Below are positions 6,631-13,867 of a DNA stretch of 13,867 nt, in pieces. The translations under genes were made by a program, and so were the position numbers. This DNA is from Frankiales bacterium (lineage in GTDB: Bacteria; Actinomycetota; Actinomycetes; Mycobacteriales; SCTD01). The number at the start of each line of letters is the position of its first letter. The stretch's first letter is position 1. The notes under the pieces are model-generated. The model was not told where the DNA came from, did not search any database, and saw only the letters and a program-made list of their open reading frames with translations. The stretch is from contig JAOPVD010000009.1 in NCBI GenBank assembly GCA_025966295.1, forward strand, positions 1 to 13,867, in the 5' to 3' direction.

Positions 6631-7622
6631 CCGACCAGCGGCCGTCGCTGCTCAGGGCTGAGGTGCACCGCTTCCGCAGTCGGCGCTTCATCCGGATCCT
6701 GGTGCTGCTGGCACTGGGCGGCTTCGTCGTCGGGCTGGTCATCGCCGGCACCCAGTTCGCGAAGCCGTCCGCCGCGGGGCTGGCCGACGCGCAGCGAATC
6801 ATGGCCGAGGCCGGCCAGCAGCAGGAGCAGTTCCGGCAGGAGTGCCTGAAGCAGCCGCAGCCGCCCGGCCAGACCGCCGAGCAGACCTGCGGCCCCCCGT
6901 TCGAGGCGTCCGGCCTCGGGGTCGAGGACTTCATGCGCACAAAGCCGTTCGTGTTCGCGGACACCGCACCTGGCGCGGCCGGTGGGGTGGCGGCCGGCAC
7001 GGCCGCGCTGCTGTTCCTCATCGGTGCCACCTGGGTGGGGGCGGAGTGGTCGTCCAAGTCGATGACCGCGCTGCTGTTCTGGGAGCCCCGGCGGCTCAAG
7101 GTCATCGCGACCAAGCTCGCCGTCCTGCTGGGCGCCGCCGCTCTCATCGGCGCCGCCGCGCAGGCCCTGTGGCTGCTCGGGGCCAAGGCGCTCGCCGCGA
7201 CCCGGGGCAGCACCGGCCGGCTGCCGGACGGCTTCTACGGCGACCTGCTGGCGATCCAGGCCCGCGGGGTGCTGCTGGTCGTCGTCGCAGGGGCGCTCGG
7301 CTTCGCGCTCGCCAACCTGGTGCGCAACACGGGAGCCGCCCTCGGCCTCGGCTTCGTCTACTTCGCGGTGGTGGAGAACGCGGTCCGGGTCCTGCGCCCG
7401 AAGTGGGAGCCCGGACTGCTCACCAACAACGCCGCTGCCCTGGTGTCGAAGGACGGCCTACGGCTCTACCTCAACGAGACCCACGTCGACGGCCAGGGCC
7501 AGCTGGTGTCCGTCCGCGAGATCGTGCTGAGCCACCTCCACGGCGGCGTCGTGCTGGTCCTCACCGCCGCCGTGCTCGTCGCGGTCGGCGGGGTGCTGTT
7601 CGCCCGGCGCGACCTGCAGTAG
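6627..7622 (+). CDS. ABC-2 type transporter permease
   Basis: A 331-residue membrane protein with six predicted helices at about 23-41, 118-136, 163-185, 214-232, 237-253 and 305-324, the topology of ABC-2 permeases. It ends in FARRDL, a common cytoplasmic end in this group. The start is GTG at 6627, which overlaps the ATPase stop as GTGA. A GGAGG ribosome site at 6615-6619 lies seven bases upstream, so the pair is translationally coupled. Between helices 1 and 2 is a long external loop (residues 42-117) rich in Gln and Pro (AEAGQQQEQFRQECL), with Cys73 and Cys88 that could form a disulfide. A second large external part lies at about 254-304. Together with the ATPase it should form a homodimeric exporter; its cargo cannot be told from sequence. 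Confidence 0.88.
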   Translation: MTDQRPSLLRAEVHRFRSRRFIRILVLLALGGFVVGLVIAGTQFAKPSAAGLADAQRIMAEAGQQQEQFRQECLKQPQPPGQTAEQTCGPPFEASGLGVEDFMRTKPFVFADTAPGAAGGVAAGTAALLFLIGATWVGAEWSSKSMTALLFWEPRRLKVIATKLAVLLGAAALIGAAAQALWLLGAKALAATRGSTGRLPDGFYGDLLAIQARGVLLVVVAGALGFALANLVRNTGAALGLGFVYFAVVENAVRVLRPKWEPGLLTNNAAALVSKDGLRLYLNETHVDGQGQLVSVREIVLSHLHGGVVLVLTAAVLVAVGGVLFARRDLQ

Positions 7623-7691
7623 CGGGCGTACCGCGAGGGCGGCGTCACGATCAGCACCGGTACGACGTAGTCCACAGGCGGCGTTTCTCGC

Positions 7692-7720
7692 TTGTGTGTT
7701 CGGACAAATCGGGATAACCT
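7692..7720 (+). promoter_or_regulatory. Promoter TTGTGT-N17-TAACCT of the leaderless HNH gene
   Basis: This is the only promoter in the window with a -35-like box at ideal spacing. TTGTGT (7692-7697), a 17-base spacer and TAACCT (7715-7720) are followed by exactly six bases and ATG at 7727. Transcription should begin on the start codon. The 104-base gap between the permease and this gene holds no other feature that I can see. Confidence 0.6.
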
Positions 7721-7726
7721 GGGTGC

Positions 7727-9352
7727 ATGCCTGAGGTCCTCGATCGCTCCGCCGAGCAGCGCGCGGCGCTGGCAGCCCTGGCGGCGGACGAGGCGGCGGA
7801 CGCCCGGTTGTTCGCGCGGCGGATGCGGCACCGGGCCGAGCTCGATGCGCTGACGCAGCACGTGGGTGAGCAGGGGCCGGAGGAGTTCGGGGTGCTGGAG
7901 CTGGCCGGCACGGCCCGGATCGGGCAGTGCCGTGCCGCCAGCCAGCTCAGCGATGCGCGCCGGCTGGTGGAGGTGTTCGGGGCCACGCTGGCGCTGCTGG
8001 AGGCCGGGGTGATGTTCCGGGAGACCGCGGTGCTCCTGCTCGGGTTGACGGTGAACTGCACCGAGGCGGTGCAGGCCGAGGTGGAGCGCCGGGTGCTGGA
8101 CCGGGTCGCGACCGCCAGCACCACCGATGTGCGGCCAGTGGTGGAGGCGGTGATCCCGGAGGTCGAGGCGGACCTGGACCCGGAGCTGACCCGGGAGCGG
8201 CTGGAGCGCTCGCGGCGCGGCCGGCGGGTCTGGGTGAGCCCGGGTCCGGACGGGATGCAGCAGGTCACCGGGGTGCTGGACCCGGTGCAGACCCGCCGCT
8301 GGGTGCTGGACTTCGAGGAGCTGGTCCGGGCCCAGAAGCTCACCGACCAGCAGACCGGCACGGTCCGGACCCAGGACCAGCGCCGCGCCGACCTGTTCGC
8401 CGGCCTGCCCGGGCACCTGCTGGCGCTGCTGCAGGCCATCCGGCAGGGCAACGTCGCCGAGCTGCTCGCCCTGGCCGCGCGCGACCCCGACCTGGCCGAC
8501 CGCCTGGAAGCCCTCGCCGGCCAGGCGCCCGCCCCGGCGGCACCGGCGTCGCGGCCGCCGACCGTGGAGGAGCTGGCGGTCGCACTGCTGCGGCTGCCGG
8601 TCCGCAACCCGATGGTCCTGAACGTGCACATCCCGATGACCACCGTGCTGGACCGCGACCACCGCAGCGGCTGGGTCGAGGGCCTCGGCCCGATCCCGGC
8701 CGAGCACGCCCGGCTGCTCGTCCCGTACGCCGGCCTGCGCCGGGTCTTCGTCGACCCGGCCAGCGGCGTCCCGACCGGCCTGGACCCGCACCAGCACCCG
8801 GCCCTGCTCGGCCCCGACCAACCGCCCGACGAGCGCACCGCCCAGCAGGTCCGGGACCGGCTGCTGGCCCTGCTCGGCCCGACCACCACCGTGCACCACA
8901 CCGAACCCCGACACGACCCCAGCCGCGCCCTGAGCGAGTTCGTCCAGCTCCGCGACCAGCGCTGCACCGGCCTCGGCTGCTCCCGACCGGCCCGGCGCTG
9001 CGAGCTCGACCACGAGACCCGCTACCCCGACGGCCCGACCGCCGCCTGGAACCTCAGCGCCAAGAGCCCCCGCTGCCACCGCGCCAAGCACCACGGCTGG
9101 CAGGTCGACCGCCTCGACACCGGCCAGAGCCGCTGGAACAGCCCGCTCGGCCACAGCTACACCCGGCCCGGCGTCTGGCAGGCCCCGCCCGCCGTCCCGC
9201 ACGACCTCACGCTGGGCCCACCACGGCTACCCGCCTGCGACGACCACGACCCCTACCCCCGGGACCGACCGCTCTGGCACCGGCCACCCGCCCCGCCGCC
9301 GGCCCCACCACCGGAGCCACAGCACGGCTGGCACGACGACCCGCAGTTCTAG
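7727..9352 (+). CDS. DUF222 / 13E12-repeat protein with C-terminal HNH endonuclease domain
   Basis: A 541-residue protein. Residues about 20-335 are the helical DUF222 region (LFARRMRHRAELDALT near the start, VLDPVQTRRWVLDFEELV at 183-200). A proline/alanine linker lies near 266-280. The HNH nuclease is at about 400-460: zinc-binding Cys413, Cys418, Cys425 and Cys450, the catalytic Asp428-His429 pair, Asn442, and His451 in CHRAK. The tail (519-531) is a PPAPPPAPPPEP stretch. This multicopy actinobacterial family includes REP13E12 of Mycobacterium tuberculosis; its biological role is unsettled. The nuclease residues are intact, so it is probably active rather than decayed. Codon use matches the neighbours, although the 3' half is even richer in C. 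It ends 4 bases from the end of the oppositely oriented 63-codon gene. The ATG at 7727 is supported by the leaderless promoter. Confidence 0.92.
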   Translation: MPEVLDRSAEQRAALAALAADEAADARLFARRMRHRAELDALTQHVGEQGPEEFGVLELAGTARIGQCRAASQLSDARRLVEVFGATLALLEAGVMFRETAVLLLGLTVNCTEAVQAEVERRVLDRVATASTTDVRPVVEAVIPEVEADLDPELTRERLERSRRGRRVWVSPGPDGMQQVTGVLDPVQTRRWVLDFEELVRAQKLTDQQTGTVRTQDQRRADLFAGLPGHLLALLQAIRQGNVAELLALAARDPDLADRLEALAGQAPAPAAPASRPPTVEELAVALLRLPVRNPMVLNVHIPMTTVLDRDHRSGWVEGLGPIPAEHARLLVPYAGLRRVFVDPASGVPTGLDPHQHPALLGPDQPPDERTAQQVRDRLLALLGPTTTVHHTEPRHDPSRALSEFVQLRDQRCTGLGCSRPARRCELDHETRYPDGPTAAWNLSAKSPRCHRAKHHGWQVDRLDTGQSRWNSPLGHSYTRPGVWQAPPAVPHDLTLGPPRLPACDDHDPYPRDRPLWHRPPAPPPAPPPEPQHGWHDDPQF

Positions 9353-9356
9353 GGGC

Positions 9357-9548
9357 TCAGGCGGTGAGGCGCGTCCGTCGCAGCCCTGCAGGCGCGGGCG
9401 CCGCCGCGACGTCGCCGGCCGTCAGCTCGCCGGCCAGCGCGATCCGCATGCCCTCGGGGTCGAGCAGATCCATGAGCAGCGACGGCGGGACCCCCTCGGT
9501 CAGCAGGCGCTGAGCCAGGGTGGACCCGGTTCGGACAGGTGCGGTCAT
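9357..9548 (-). CDS. Unrecognised 63-residue protein downstream of the hybrid kinase/phosphatase gene
   Basis: I do not recognise this protein. It reads MTAPVRTGSTLAQRLLTE at the start. A hydrophobic helix-prone centre follows (VPPSLLMDLLDPEGMRIALA, residues 20-39), then an Ala/Pro stretch and a basic end (LRRTRLTA). There is no signal peptide, membrane segment or Cys. Third codon positions are mostly G or C, as expected of a real gene here. It lies 80 bases after the end of the hybrid kinase gene on the same strand, with no TAnnnT box in between, so it is probably co-transcribed. Its ATG at 9548 follows two adjacent perfect hairpins, and the only ribosome-site-like bases (GAGAG, 9555-9559) are partly in the second hairpin. 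It could be a small partner or regulator of the kinase/phosphatase, but this is only positional inference. Start and function are uncertain. Confidence 0.6.
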   Translation of the reverse strand: MTAPVRTGSTLAQRLLTEGVPPSLLMDLLDPEGMRIALAGELTAGDVAAAPAPAGLRRTRLTA

Positions 9549-9556
9549 GCTGATCT

Positions 9557-9603
9557 CTCGACCGGAAGTCGAGGGTTCTTGAGGGCCAAACGGGTGAAGA
9601 ACC
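9557..9603 (-). promoter_or_regulatory. Two back-to-back stem-loops in front of the 63-codon gene
   Basis: In the minus-strand transcript GGTTCTT and AAGAACC (plus-strand 9597-9603 and 9574-9580) pair perfectly over seven bases around a 16-base loop. Directly abutting is CTCGAC/GTCGAG (9568-9573 and 9557-9562), six perfect pairs around TTCCG. Only eight bases separate the second stem from the ATG at 9548. The 3' arm of the second stem includes part of the only ribosome-site-like sequence. There is no U-run after either stem, so a classical intrinsic terminator is unlikely. Translation control or a transcript processing site fits better. A weaker CACA/TGTG pairing flanks it at 9603-9614. Confidence 0.5.
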
Positions 9604-9628
9604 ACAACGGTGTGCTTCTCGGCTCGGG

Positions 9629-13417
<3,789 letters not shown>

Positions 13418-13423
13418 GCTCCT

Positions 13424-13429
13424 AAACTA
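13424..13429 (-). promoter_or_regulatory. -10 box TAGTTT of the leaderless hybrid kinase gene
   Basis: On the minus strand TAGTTT is followed by exactly six bases (AGGAGC) and the GTG start at 13417. The AGGAG here looks like a ribosome site but is one base from the start codon, too close to work. A leaderless transcript explains the start better. A TG lies just upstream of the hexamer. No -35 consensus is seen. Confidence 0.55.
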
Positions 13430-13458
13430 CAGGCGCCGGTGCGTCGGGGCGGGCACCT

Positions 13459-13464
13459 TACAAT
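13459..13464 (+). promoter_or_regulatory. Near-consensus -10 box TACAAT, divergent from the hybrid kinase gene
   Basis: TACAAT matches TATAAT at five of six positions, the best -10 match in the window. The expected start is near 13471, exactly where the tRNA-like CGGGTGG segment begins. No open reading frame of quality follows, so the product would be an untranslated RNA. No -35 match is seen at 16-18 bases. Confidence 0.4.
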
Positions 13465-13470
13465 GCCGGC

Positions 13471-13531
13471 CGGGTGGTAGCTCAGCCGGTCCTCGCGACC
13501 AGTGCGGCCGGCGTACAGCCCCAGTCACCCG
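13471..13531 (+). other. Candidate structured RNA or tRNA-gene remnant
   Basis: CGGGTGG (13471-13477) can pair with TCACCCG (13525-13531) over seven positions including one G-T wobble. The next bases, TAGCTCAGCCGGT (13478-13490), match the T8-A9-D-stem/D-loop start of an ordinary bacterial tRNA. The rest does not: there is no GAGC to close the D stem, no T-arm TTCRA loop and no CCA end, and the span is only 61 bases. GCCGG/CCGGC (13485-13489, 13508-13512) offers an alternative inner stem. It may be a decayed tRNA, a tRNA-like small RNA, or chance in GC-rich DNA. Confidence 0.2.
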
Positions 13532-13606
13532 TGACGAACGTCGCCGGGACCACTGGCACTCACGGACCGCGGGAGCTCGAAAGCTGCTCCGAGGCTGAGC
13601 GCCGTC

Positions 13607-13659
13607 GTGGCGGGTGCTCCCGGCCGAGCCGCGAGATACCAGCGGTTCCCCCGCGCCAC
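13607..13659 (+). other. Possible three-way-junction RNA fold
   Basis: GTGGC+GGG (13607-13614) can pair with CCC+GCCAC (13650-13652 and 13655-13659) across a two-base bulge. Inside lie GCTC/GAGC (13616-13619, 13626-13629) around CCGGCC, and CGC/GCG (13630-13632, 13642-13644) around an A-rich GAGATACCA loop. This is compact and sits in a gene-free stretch. Short GC stems are frequent in such DNA, so support is modest. It matches no riboswitch or known small RNA that I can recall. Confidence 0.2.
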
Positions 13660-13867
13660 ACGCATGCCTTCCCTGGGTAGGACCGACAGGATGGCTTCAG
13701 TGGGCGCAGGCCCTGCCCGCGCGCCGGGGTGTCCGCTCGACATCGGTGCCGTGGGAGTCGCTGCATCGCAGTCACGTAGTTGGCCTATACGGCTGACCGC
13801 CGGCGACTGCCTCGGTGTCGGTTCCGAGACAAGATCGCGGAAACGGAGGCGTTCACTGTTGCCGTCG

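Larger units (their letters stand above)
13430..13867. other. About 440 bases without a convincing protein gene
   Basis: Only short, low-quality reading frames of 60-72 codons on either strand cross this stretch, none with recognisable protein features or a good ribosome site. It contains a near-consensus -10 box at 13459-13464, a tRNA-like 5' motif, an inverted repeat GTCAC-CC-GTGAC at 13524-13535, a hairpin at 13572-13590 (GGAGC/GCTCC with AGCT/AGCT nested around CGAA) and a possible three-way junction at 13607-13659. A GGAGG at 13845-13849 with TTG at 13859 could begin a gene that runs off the right edge, but too little is visible to call it. Confidence 0.5.

Noticed and set aside
7692..7720. 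LexA (SOS) box or RecA-independent damage promoter upstream of the HNH gene
   Set aside because: No GAAC-N4-GTTC palindrome is present, and the TTGTGT to TAACCT distance is that of a housekeeping promoter, not the shorter damage-type spacing.
7466..9202. A 578-codon minus-strand frame opposite the HNH gene
   Set aside because: It is an antisense shadow: it covers both the permease end and the HNH gene and shows no recognisable protein pattern.
9557..9603. ANTAR-type tandem-hairpin target
   Set aside because: ANTAR sites need two hexanucleotide loops with fixed A and G positions. These loops have 16 and 5 bases.
13430..13867. Known riboswitch, RNase P RNA, tmRNA or SRP RNA in the right intergenic region
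   Set aside because: I searched by eye for TPP, cobalamin, M-box, ydaO, rnpB, tmRNA and SRP core motifs on both strands and found no convincing match.

Overview
The window is about 73% G+C by eye and is densely coded. It looks like chromosomal DNA of a high-GC actinobacterium. I lean towards Geodermatophilaceae or a close relative because of the DUF222/13E12 HNH protein, the DUF5709 protein, the very large kinase-phosphatase hybrid and the many leaderless genes. That placement is an inference, since the window has no rRNA or species marker. I count eleven complete protein genes, one partial gene at the left edge, and one tRNA. The longest other reading frames are antisense or out-of-frame shadows of these genes.

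Layout. Positions 1-2743, minus strand: a secreted subtilisin-type protease running off the left edge, then a tight operon read right to left of a small YtxH-like membrane protein, an acidic DUF5709 protein and a type IB DNA topoisomerase. Positions 2744-2974: a divergent control region and a tRNA-Asn(GUU). Positions 2975-7622, plus strand: a secreted GH25-like hydrolase with a peptidoglycan-binding domain, a GT87-type polytopic mannosyltransferase-like protein, a STAS anti-sigma-factor antagonist, and an ABC-2 ATPase/permease pair whose genes overlap by GTGA. Positions 7727-9352, plus strand: a DUF222-HNH protein. Positions 9357-13417, minus strand: a 1262-residue hybrid protein with PAS, GAF, histidine kinase, receiver, PAS, PP2C phosphatase and RsbW-like ATPase parts, followed by an unrecognised 63-codon gene preceded by two back-to-back hairpins. 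Positions 13430-13867: about 440 bases without a convincing gene, with a good -10 box and several pairing segments.

How the parts fit. Several products act at the envelope: protease, cell-wall hydrolase, glycosyltransferase and ABC exporter. The STAS protein and the hybrid kinase/phosphatase/anti-sigma protein are the classes that make up a partner-switching sigma-factor circuit, but they lie 4 kb apart on opposite strands, so their pairing is only a hypothesis. Six start codons sit 6 or 7 bases after a TAnnnT hexamer, which points to leaderless transcripts and fixes the starts of the STAS and ABC genes. I did not find a clear new defence or mobile system. The least explained pieces are the 63-codon gene with its hairpin leader and the right-hand intergenic region.
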